DNA from: Rapana venosa
Taxonomy: Eukaryota > Mollusca > Gastropoda > Neogastropoda > Muricidae
Length of the DNA stretch: 64,000 nt
Direction: 5' to 3'
Assembly (NCBI GenBank): GCA_028751875.1
Contig: CM054138.1
Location: 38,653,479-38,717,478 of the forward strand
Shown piece after piece: positions 43,641-54,145 of the stretch (positions are counted from its first letter, which is position 1; every line of letters begins with the position of its first letter). The translations under genes and the position numbers were made by a program. Below the pieces are notes generated by a model. That model was not told the origin of the DNA, ran no database searches, and was given only the letters and a program-made list of their open reading frames with translations.

Positions 43641-44639
43641 GTTCTTATCTAATCATACATAATGTATATGCTATGACTAATGACGAATGTTTTGAAATAT
43701 AACTAGCTCTATGTTTTAAGTATATTCTAGTGTTTTGTCTTTGTGATGTGCGTGTACCTACTGTCAGTTTTCTTCATGAGATAATAAAGTTATCCTGAAT
43801 CTTGAAAGGCAAATGCAAAGACAGGAACAAAGCTCATTGCATACAATTTGCTTTTAAACAATATGCAAACAGTGTCATCACGCGCATATTTCTTGTCTTG
43901 GTAAATAAATCATTTTTTTCAAAAATCATTTAAAGAGAAACATTTTATGTTGTCCAGAATATGGGATCGGTTGCTGAAAAAAACACTTGTACGTGACCCC
44001 TTCCCATGTCCCCATCCTCTCCACGTACACACACACACACGCGCGCGCGCGCGCGCACACACACACACAAGCGCACTTGCTTGTTTACTTGCTTCAACAA
44101 TGGTAAGTCTAGTTGGCTGACACGCACGCACGTGTGTCATTGTGTCTTTATTTTTCTGTGTCTATGCGTCTGTATGTGTCCATCTGTGTCTGCGTTCATG
44201 TGAGCGCACGTAAACAAGTCTTTCTTGTGGAGAGTATTCACACTCTTCATTTGAATGATAGCAGCTGGAAAAACAACAAAAATGAACACTTTAATCACTC
44301 CTTTCAAGCAGTTTCCACGAGACGTGTCATCACATAGAACAACACTTGTGTTGTATAAAAGTGTCCTCATGAACCTCCCTTACATATGGCCCAGAGGCAT
44401 GTGGGATATACTGCTGCAATCCGTGACAATGAAGAGGATTGTGCATCAAAAAGAAGTAGGTGTTTGTAAAGAAATCCATATTAACATCGTAAGATCTGAT
44501 ACATCCCCTTTTTATTCACATATGTTACAAAGCGAAACTATGTTCCAATACAGTTTTATTGTTTGTCCATGAGTAGGTCAGTGTGTTAATTTGAACATCA
44601 CGATTTTATCACGATCTGCTTCTTAAAGAAAAATTTTGT
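43641..44639. other. Gene-free stretch with an alternating CA/GC tract
   Basis: 44,027-44,070 is (AC)7, (GC)8 and (AC)7, an uninterrupted purine-pyrimidine alternation. Short TG patches follow. No coding homology was seen. Confidence 0.65.
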
Positions 44640-47600
44640 CAAAAAAAAAGTTAGGTGTTTTTTTTCCCCAAAAAAACCCCATAAAAGACAAAACCCCCCT
44701 TTTTATTCCAAATTTAAAAAGGGGCAAAAGGGCCCTCTTTTAAAAATTTTTTTTTCCCATTGGGGGTGGCTGGAAAATTTCCCGTTTTATAACCTGAATT
44801 TTTTTTTGGGGAAACCCTTTAAAAATTTCATAAAATGTTGTTTTTTTGAACCCCCCTCAGGGAAAAAATTTATCCCAAATAAATAAAATTTTGGAAAAAG
44901 GTTTTGTTTTCTTTTGGGATTGGCGGGTTACCTAAAAAACCCAATTTTTTTTGGGGAAAATTCCCCAATTTAAATTTTGGTTGTTTCCACATTTGGGGAA
45001 TTTTAAAAACAAATTTAATAATTTGAAACTTGTTTTTGGTCGGGGTTTGAAAAACTTCAATCAAAAAAAAGGGAAAAGTTAAAAATGGGGTTTTTCCCAG
45101 GGGAAAAGAGGGAATAAAAAAAATTAATAAGTTAATAATAATTTAAATTTGATCTTCAAAACTACATTATAATTTTATAAAGGGAAAAAACCCCTTATAA
45201 AAAAAAAAAAGTGCCTTTTTTAAACTAATTTAAAAAAAAATGTTTTTAAAAAATTTTTAAAAATTTTAAAATTGGATAAAATTTAAAAACCCAAACATTT
45301 TGGTTTTTAAAAATTTATATCCTTTTTTAAAAAAAAAAATCAAACTTAAAATTAACAATTTTTTAAAAAACCCCCAAAAAAGGGGGGGGAAGGGAAAAAA
45401 AGAAAAAGGGAAAAAAAAGGGAAAAATAAAAAACCCAAAGAAAAGGGAAGAAATGAGTTTAAGGGAAGGGAAAAGAAAAGGAAATCAAAGAAAAGGGAGG
45501 GAAAGGAAGGAAAGGAAAGAGCACACAGCATGGAGACAGAAAAAACAGGGGAAAAAACCCGACATCCGCCCGTGGCGGCGGGACAGCTCATGAGGGTGTT
45601 CAGGGTGTTTTTGTAAACGAAAAACCCCCACGCCGGGTTCAGGGTTTATCCTGTTTTCCCCCCTGTATTTTAAAATTTGGGGTTTTCCCCGGGGGTCGTT
45701 TTTTTTTCCCCCATGTTTTTTCCACCTAAATTTCCCGGCAGACCCCAAGGATTCCCAATGATATCTGGAATTCATGTGTCAGTGTGTAAAAAAATAAAAA
45801 TGTTTGCATTCAACATTTTCTTACAAAACCCCAAAAAAACCAAAAATCTTTTTAAAAAAATTTAAATTTAAAATTGGAGGGGGCCAAATTTACAAAGGGA
45901 ATAAAAATTTCAGAACTCAAGAAAATTTGGGAATGATAAACCCCATTTCACCCAGAAGGGGACAAAAATGCGCCCAAAACAAAGTTTTACACTGTTTTGG
46001 GGAAAGGAAACGGGGGCAATGGAGAAGACGCAAACAGCAGGGTGACAAAAGACATGGGAATAACCAACATCACGCCCGCGTTTTTTGGGCCCCACATTGT
46101 AAAAACCAATCAAAAAAGGGGCTTAAAGTTGTATTTTAATTCTTATGGAATGTCCCAACAGAAACATCCCGGTCGTAAATGTCGGGTTTTTCCCATGTTT
46201 TTCTGTCTCCATCTGTGTGCGTCTTCTCCTTTTCCCGCCCTTTTCCATCCCAAGCAGTGTATCTTTGATGTGTGGAATTTTTTGGTCCCGTTTGGTGAAA
46301 TGGAAATCATTCAAAATTTTTTTTTAGTTCTGAAATTTTTTGTTTGATTGCCTACCCAAAACTGAAAATTAAAAATTACGTTAAAAGTTTTTTGGTTTTT
46401 TTGTTTTAAAAAAATTTATTTAAATTTGCAAGCACTTTGATTTTTTTTAAACACACTGACACATGAGATGCCCCGGAATATCTTTGGGCAAAACCCTTTT
46501 GGGCTTGCGAATTTCAGGGGAAAAACAGGGGAAAGAAAAAAAGGGAACCAGGAAACCACAAATTATACAACAGGGGAAAACAGGATAAACATAAACAGGG
46601 GTTTGGGTTTTCGTTCACAAAGCCCCGTAACCCCTTATAAAGCTGCCCACCTTTTCCCAGCGGGACTTTTTAACCACCCCGCCTGGGGAGAAACCCCCCT
46701 TTAACATAACTATATACAGGCATACGCCCCCCCATCAGCTGCCAGATAAACCCCGTGAAAAATTTTTATGACCACTCCAAGAGGTTCAAAATCAAACCCC
46801 CAAGAAAGACATCCTCGTTGTGAAAGGGGCGACGGAAAACCCCAAAGGTAGGAGAAAAATGCATGGAAAGGGAGGGGAGGGGTTTGTGGGCCAAATTGAA
46901 AAAACCCAATCAAATGAAAGAGGTTGGGAACCCCCTTTGATTTTCCCCAAGTAACAACCACCTCCAGCTATTTGAATACATTTTGGGCCCCACACAAAAA
47001 AATCCAAAAAAAGGGCAGGCCCAATACCCCCAAATGGGAACACCAAAACCCAAAATAGTTCTAGGGTTAAAAAGATTTTTTCAGTTAGCTTTTAACATCG
47101 CACAGGACACAATTTTCCAGGGCAAAAAGGGAGTGATCATGATCTTGGGGATGATGACTTTCCGACTACGTCTAAAAAAATCCCCAACCCGGAAAAACAT
47201 CGGGTAAATTTTGACCTCGAAAAGCGAAGGACCCAGGGTTTAAAAATTTTTTCCAAAAAGGGAAGGTGGAAAGTTTCAGCACTCCCCTTTTTGTTAGAAC
47301 AAAAAAGGACACACTGACGAAAAGTTTCAAAAAACAGCGTGACTGAAAACCCAACGAGCTTTTTGGGAAAAAACCCCCGAAAAAGTAAAAAAAACCATGG
47401 GCCCACACCAAACCCACCCTACAACTATGCGACAAGCGTGAGAGATTAAAGGGAAAAAAGAAAAATGAAAAAAAAAAGGGAGAACAATTAAGGATCAAAA
47501 AAAAATAAAACCTAACAAAAATTGTCGGGAAAATGCCGAAGAAAGGAAAAAGAAAAAAAAAAAAAAAAATATGAAAAAAAGAAAGGAAAAAAAAAAAAAA

Positions 47601-48920
47601 GGGTTTTAAAATCCAAGAAAAATGGGGGTTTTTCATAAAGGAATTTCGTGGAAGAATAATCCCCGCCTTTTAAACTAAAAAAACCAAATTTTTTTACCCA
47701 AAAAAAGGGAAAAAAAATACCCTATTGGGAAAAAGGAAAAAATTAAAAGCAAAAAGGGAAGTGGGGGGACCAAACCCTTTTCCCTGGGGGGAAACCCTAT
47801 CAGGGGTTTTAAAATTAAAGTCTGGGAAAAAAATGGCCCAAACCCGACCAGTCCCAAAAACCCCCCCCCCCAAAAAAGGGTCAAACCCCCTTTCCGCCAA
47901 AGTAAAGACCCCAAAAGGGGATCTAAAAAAAATTAAAAAAAACCCGGAAATCATTTTAGGACAACATTTAAAAGGGGAAAAAAAAATTTAAAAAAAATCT
48001 AACGGACCTTAAATAAAAAAATACCAATTTTTAAAAATTAAAAGGGGATTTTCATTATCACTTTGGGGCCCCAAAAATTTTGAAATAAAAGAAACCTTCA
48101 GATAAAAAAAAAAAACCCCCCAAAAAGGGGATAAAAAACAATTGGGGAAAAAAAAAAGGGGTAAGGCAAGGGCCTACTCTCCCCTTTTTAAATTTCTTAA
48201 AAAAATTTTTTTAAAAAAAAATTGCTTTGGTTTCAAAGATAAAATGTTTTTGGGGAATTTAATACAGGAAAAAAAGGTTCCGTTCAGAAATTGGATAAGG
48301 GAAAAAAGGGGGAAAAAATTTAGGAAAACCCAAAATTAAGATAAAAACCAAGGCAAAAAATCAAAGGGGAATACAGAACGGAAACTTTTAAAAATAAAGG
48401 GGGTGTATCCCAATTCCAAAAAAAGTGGTAAAAAAACTTTTTAAAAAAAACACCTTTTAAAAAAAAAAATTAATTATTCCCGTGATTAAAGCCTCCCTTG
48501 TTAACCCTTTTTGCCTGGAAAAAGGAGCTGAGATTTGGGAAAAAAAATAAGGAATAAAATGGGGGGGGAAAAAAAAAAAAAGGGGGGGAAAAATTTTTTT
48601 TAAAAAAATAACAAAAAGGGGTGCATAAAGATAGCCCCTTGGGCCCCAAAATTTAAAAACTAAAAAATAAAAGGGGGGTTCCCCCTTTTAAAAAATTAAA
48701 AAGTTTTTGCGGAGTGGGAAAAGAAACAAAAGGAAACTGGGAGGATAAAACCCTAAAGGCGGCCCGAATCACAAAATTTTGGGAAAAACAAAAAAGGGGG
48801 GGTGGGGTTGACCCCCCATTTCCCAAAAAATTTTTTTTAAAAAAAAAAACCAACCCAAATGCGATAAAATACAGGAAAAAAAGTTCTTTTGATTCAAAAA
48901 AAGCTGAAATTTTGTAAACT
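44640..48920. other. Homopolymer-inflated stretch
   Basis: The density of runs of four or more identical bases is extreme (for example 45,180-45,480 and 48,400-48,870). Open frames are rich in Lys, Phe, Gly and Pro because of this and show no homology. Apart from the palindrome at 45,575-46,670, no structure could be read. I suspect uncorrected long-read sequence. Confidence 0.6.
45575..46670. repeat. Large imperfect palindrome (inverted repeat)
   Basis: The left arm (about 45,575-46,108) aligns with the reverse complement of the right arm (about 46,141-46,670) along its full length. Matching blocks include GTTTATCCTGTTTTCCCC (45,644 and 46,573), CATGTGTCAGTGTGT (45,773 and 46,451), AATTTCAGAACT (45,906 and 46,330) and CATTTCACC (45,944 and 46,296). 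The gap at the centre is only about 30 bases. A related sequence, CACAGCATGGAGACAG, also occurs just outside the left arm at 45,523. Confidence 0.7.
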
Positions 48921-48949
48921 GTTTTTGATTTTGGTACTCGAACCTTTAG

Positions 48950-51400
48950 GTGAATCTAAACGTTTAAGGGGAAAATGAGGTACAAAAGACGAAATTTAGA
49001 CCCAGAATGCGATAATACAACTATTAAATGCCCCATTCTTTGCAAAAAGTAAGAGATGTAATCCCCTTCCCACTAAAAAAAATATGGGGAAAGATTTAAT
49101 ATCTAATGAACTACTAAGGCATCTCCCTATTTAAATTTGGGTTTTTCGTTGTTAGATTATTTCAGGCTGTGGATTCATGCCTCGTTTGTGGAAACATTCT
49201 GTTTTGAAACCGTATTTAAAACAAGGAAAAAACCGAGCGATAAGAATAAAATATGACCAAAAGTTAACTTCCCATACAGGGAAGTATGGTAAAATAATCT
49301 TAAAAAAGAGACATATTTTTTTTGTAAAAATAAAATTTTACCCGAAATCGGGGGGTTTTCATAAGGATAGTCTACATTGATCATTTTGTTAAAAAAACCA
49401 CTCAAGTTAAATAAGAAGAATGAATTGCCACATTTTTTGAGTACAGAAGGATATGATCATGTTGGCATGGAGTTGCTTTATAAACTGAAATCTATTGGCC
49501 CCTTTTGGCATTTTTACTTCAATTAAAAAATTTCTGTCAGAAAGAATCATTCAAAAAAGTTGGGAATTTTATTCTACCAAATCACCAACATGGGTTTTCC
49601 GCAAGGTTCATAATATCATTATCTTTCAAAATTTCTATATGACCTTCCTAATTTTTTCAAGAATGTTGTTTTTGTACAAAATTTCTGACGTTTATGTATG
49701 TGGATGGGTGGACAATGAAAAAGAAAAAAAGGCAGTTAAATTTTTACAAAATTATATCAAAAAGAAAAAGAAAACTTAGTGGTTATCTTTTTTAGAATGG
49801 TCTTTCCCTTTCCCCCGAAAAAACCAACCTTGTCCTTTTTTAAACCCGGGTTTTGCCCAAAGTTCTACCTAAATTTTGAATAAATGGCGAAGCCTAGAAA
49901 AACAAAAAAGCAGTAAATTTTTTGGAGTATTTTTACTTCAAAAACGTGGAAAAAAATTTGAAAATTGTCAATAAAAACTAAGGGAAAATTTTTAACTTTT
50001 AAAAATTACTAGTAAACAGCCATGGGGACAAGATTTTCTGTTTAAAGCATCTGTCCCCCGTCCCCTTTTGCGATCAAGACTGTCTATGGACAAGAATATT
50101 TTCAGTGCTCCCAAAAAATTTTTGCTAGAAAAATCCAAGTCTTGATTGAAAAAAATTTCGACTTGCTTTAGGTGTACCGCCCCGCCCATCCTAGTAAATA
50201 AAGAAGTAGGAGTTCCCTTTTTTAAAAGAATATGGCAGCTTTCTGTGGCAAAATAGTTTTAAAAGTACAACAAAAGACAGCAAAGTTTAAAATGAAAATC
50301 CTTAAACAATTTTACTTTCCGAAAAGAGCAAGAAAATACAGCTCCTTACTACAATTAATACTTACCTTCTCCCTTTTTTAAAATTCAAAAAAAATCCAAA
50401 AGAAATTTGAAAAAAATTTCAGTCAGCCCTACCCACCTTTGGGAAAATGCTTAAAGCTCATTTTGACATAATCATTCTTCTGTAAAAAAAAGCTAAAAAA
50501 ATTTTTAACAAAATTTTTAAACGCTAGTAAAAGAAAATATTCAAATACTTTTTGATAACTCAAAATTACTGGGGTCCCTTTTTAAAACTAAGAGGGTGGT
50601 GCGGGCTTTATTATTCCTCATTTTAAAAAGAACAGCGTCAAATGGGAAAAAATAAATTAAATTTTTTCGCTGAGCTAATGCTTAGGTTGGCACTTTACAT
50701 GTATTGCTTTTCCCTAAAAAAAAAACAATTCAAAACATACTTTTGGTGTTGATTTTAAATCGGTTTACAAGCTTTAAAAAATTTTCTTTTAAAAATAAGA
50801 AAAGAAAACATTGAAATCGGATCTGGTAACTTTTTGATTTTAAGAGGTTTGTACGTTACTTCTGTTGGGTTTCCCCCCCCACCTGGGATCTTTTTAATGA
50901 AAAAAGTTTTCAGCTTGCAAAATAGGAGCGAGAAATAAAAAAAGTTTTTTGTGAAAAACGTTGCCTTTTTGCATGATGGATACAGCTTGCTACAAAACGC
51001 TTGCGGAACACTTCAAAAGAAAATATATGATTCGGCTTTTGTCTTTAAAAGGCTGTAAACAATGGATGAATTTTTTGAAATGCTTCATTTCTAACAAATC
51101 TGTGGGTTTGGTATATCGTAGAAAAATGTTTTTCCCTTTGTACAATTTAAATAATTTCTTTAGGACAAAGTACGTGAAAAATGTAAAATGATTTGTGGGG
51201 GGAAGATTACCCAAAAGTCATGTTTTTTTGATTGGGGAATTTAAAAAAATTTTTACCCGTATACCAAGTTTGTCACTGGCAGATTTTGGGTTCCACATAC
51301 TGTTGGACATTGTGTTGGGTTTATAAAAGTCCAAATTCATTTTTTGTAGTATGTTAAAGTTAGTTATTAAGTATGTTATTTGACACTTTTTGTTATTTTT
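48950..51400 (+). mobile_element. I/Nimb-like LINE ORF2 with RNase H, frame broken
   Basis: Plus-strand frames read GKDLISNELLRHLP (49,095), MPRLWKHSVLKP (49,177), SHTGKY (49,272), EGYDHV (49,450), MGFPQGS (49,590, the GxPQG RT motif), GLSLSPEKTNLVLF (49,800), NGEA and NFLEY (49,885-49,920), SKTWG-like thumb sequence, then an RNase H region: FFAELM (50,660), VDSK/LQALKN-like sequence (50,745-50,780) and PPHLGSF where PSHVGI is expected (50,875). A C-terminal open stretch at 50,961-51,191 (LAEHFKRKY, LKGCKQWM, NKSVGLVYRR) is followed by CxGG--H-like residues. RT followed by RNase H is the hallmark of the I group; Nimb elements are known from snails. The YADD site is not legible. Confidence 0.65.
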
Positions 51401-52764
51401 GCTTATTGTTTAATTACTTTTTTTCCCTCAAAATCATAAAGTGAAAGACGTTAAATGAAAATCAAACCCCCCCCTCACCCCCGCCCCGCACGCACGCACG
51501 CACCACCACCCCCCACACACACACACCACAAAAACACCAAAACCCCCCTTTGTCGGGGTGATCGGGTTTTAGCTGTTGAGGGCAGGGGCAATTGAATGAA
51601 AATAAGGGGAACATCTTAATTTGAAATAATGGATCTTAGGGTAAAAAAAATGCCATAATAGGGTTTGCAAGGAGAATTAGTCTTCCGGTTGATGGCAGAT
51701 AGAGAAAGAACTTTTCCAAAGGTAATTTGGGTTGAAAAAAACATTTTAGAACCAAAGTTTATAAAAAAGGGATTTAAAGGGGAAAATGACTACTTTCCCG
51801 TTGGGAAACGGGAAAAGGGGAAAATTTTGGAGAGGGGGGTTGGTTTTTCCCCCCAAAAGGGGGGCTGGGCGTCTTTAAAGGGGGAAAAAGGACTGGGGGG
51901 GAAAGAATTTAAAAATCCAAAAAGGAAAAGGGGACGTTTGGGTTTAAAAAAAAAAAAATTTTGGTTTTAAGGCGCCTCGAAAAAAAAAAACAAACGAAGC
52001 CTTGAAAATAAGCATTCCCCAAAATTTAAAAAATTTAAAAAACCCCCCCAGCAGGAAGAAAAACAAAAACTAAAAAAAACCCAAAAAACCACAAAACCCC
52101 AAACACAAACCAAAAACCCACTCTACCGGGAACACTTAAAGAAGTTTCAGGAATGGTGGAAAAGGGAAAAGGGGGAGAAACTGGTAAAAGGGGTGGACCC
52201 GGTTTTTGGGACAAAGAACCCCGGGGAAAGGGAAAAAAAGGCTCCCCTGGAGGCCCAGGGGGGGTCCCAAGGTTTGTGAAAGGGTGGTTGAAGGAAAGTA
52301 GCTGCGGTTTTTAGCGGAAGGGAGTGGTTAGTGAAGCGGTAGGAGATAAAAGGAAATTATTGTTAACTGAAAAAGAGGGATGTGAAAAGTTAAGTCTTTA
52401 AGGGCAGATAAGAATCGCAGAAAGGGAATTTATGTGCAAGAATATCTTTATGGAATTTTTATAGAGAGTGTCTTGCAAGGAATTCCCCTACTTCACTGTT
52501 CAAATGGGAATACCCACCAAATTAGTTTTGGGAATAGAAAATTGGTGGGGCCCGGGCCGGCTGCTTTACCCCAAAAATTTTCCTTTTTGAAATCCCGGAA
52601 AGCTGAAACAGTTGGAATTGTCAAAAGGGGGTTGGGCTTTCAAACGTTCATGGATGAATGATTAACGGGAAAAGGTTATCAAATAGGTTAGAATTGAGTG
52701 GACATGAAAAGGGAGACGGGCAGGAAACCTCGGAACCCCCTAATTTTGAAGGTAGATGGAATTT
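51401..52764. other. Homopolymer-inflated stretch with CA patch
   Basis: A C/A-rich repeat lies at 51,470-51,545. The remainder is homopolymer-rich, with no recognisable frame. 52,290-52,740 may contain unreadable LINE 3' sequence, since the next element starts immediately after. Confidence 0.45.
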
Positions 52765-54145
52765 GGTTCCCAATAAACTTTCTGGAACCGGTCTGTGAGG
52801 TATGAAGTAACCAGGGTGAGGGCTGTGTCATTAATACCAAACGTATTTTGGAGGCGAGAAAGAAGAATTGAGTGATCTATAGTATCAAAGGCTGCAGATA
52901 AGTAAAGAAGAGTGGGAGGGAGATTTTTCCTGCACAGAAGCAAGTAGAAGTGTATCTAAAGTGTGGACTAGGGTGGTTGGGTTTGTTTGTGGTTGGGGCG
53001 ATAGGCAGATTGAAAAGGGGGAAGGAGATCTTTGCAATGAAGGTGATGTTGAGGTGTTTGAGAACAACTTTTTCTAGTACTTTAGAGACAAAGGGTAAGT
53101 TTGAGACAGGTTTATAATTCTTCAGAATTTTGGGGATCGAAGTCGTGCTTTTTCAGTAGAGGTTGTGACTATTGCAGTTTTAAGAGTTGATGGAAAATTT
53201 CCTGACACAAGAATGAGTTTACATTTTTAGTGAAAATAGGTACAATTGTGGAAGGCATTGGAGAAAAGGAGCAGGTTTGGGATGAAGGCGCATGTTTATA
53301 GTTATTTCTTCAAAATTGTCATGATTTCTTTTTCCTTGGGAGGAAGGAAAAGAGAGGAGGTGCCAGTGAACTGGGGATCAGAAGGCGCAGGCTGGAATTG
53401 AGTTGATCGTCTGGAGCGTATGTTTCGAACTTGTCAAAAAAAAAGACAGAAAAGAGGATGGAGGTCAGACAGGTGTGGTGTTAGCAAAGGATTTGATTGT
53501 GCAGATCAAGGAGAATTGGTGAGGGAAAAAAAGAGTTTTAGGATGTAGCACAGAGAATTTGGGAAGAGTAGTAGTCCTTGCTGAATGGATTAAGAGTTTG
53601 ACTTTGTTTATTTGTTTTCGGAAAAGCTGTTTTTTGGGATTTCGGTTTTTTGATTTCCGCCATGCCGTTCTAGTTGCTGGCGTTTGCGTTTCGCTACAGG
53701 ATGTCTTGGGTATACCAGGGTGCACAGGGTCTGTTTGGGAGGGGATGGTCAGTGGGAGGTGCATGCTCATCAAGAAGTTGGCGGAGAATAGTGCTATAGT
53801 AATCAGAGAGGTCAGTGTGGTCAGAGGATGTGTGAAAAACGTTCGGAAGCTTGTAAAGAGAAGGTGGGGAATGTCAAAAGGCCTTAAGATTGCGACGAGT
53901 AACCTATTCCTTCTTTCTGACAGGTTTTGGATGTTGAGATGGAAAGAATGGCGGAATGATCAGAATGCAGTTTGTCAGTGACAAAAACAGATGTGACAGA
54001 TTAAATGAAGCATCAGTAATCAGCCAGTCAAAAATATGACCAGATCTGTTGCGTTGCTTCGTTTACCAGTTGGAGAGAGAATGGTTGGACAGAGAAGAGA
54101 AAGCGTTTGACATCTGGAGAAGAATGGTTGTCGAAATGGAAGTTG
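52765..54145 (-). mobile_element. CR1/L2-like LINE, copy 4, truncated at both ends
   Basis: It aligns with 29,995-31,350. Minus-strand frames include [20 protein letters not shown] and SYLTDRFQ (52,905-52,790), and the end of the endonuclease near 54,030. The GVPQG and YADD regions are absent because the element stops before them. The [12 protein letters not shown] reading, intact here, shows what the frame break in copy 3 disrupted. Confidence 0.8.

Noticed and set aside
47172..47636. A 154-codon Phe-rich frame that could look like a membrane protein
   Set aside because: The phenylalanine runs come from A-runs on the plus strand in a homopolymer-inflated zone; there is no homology.
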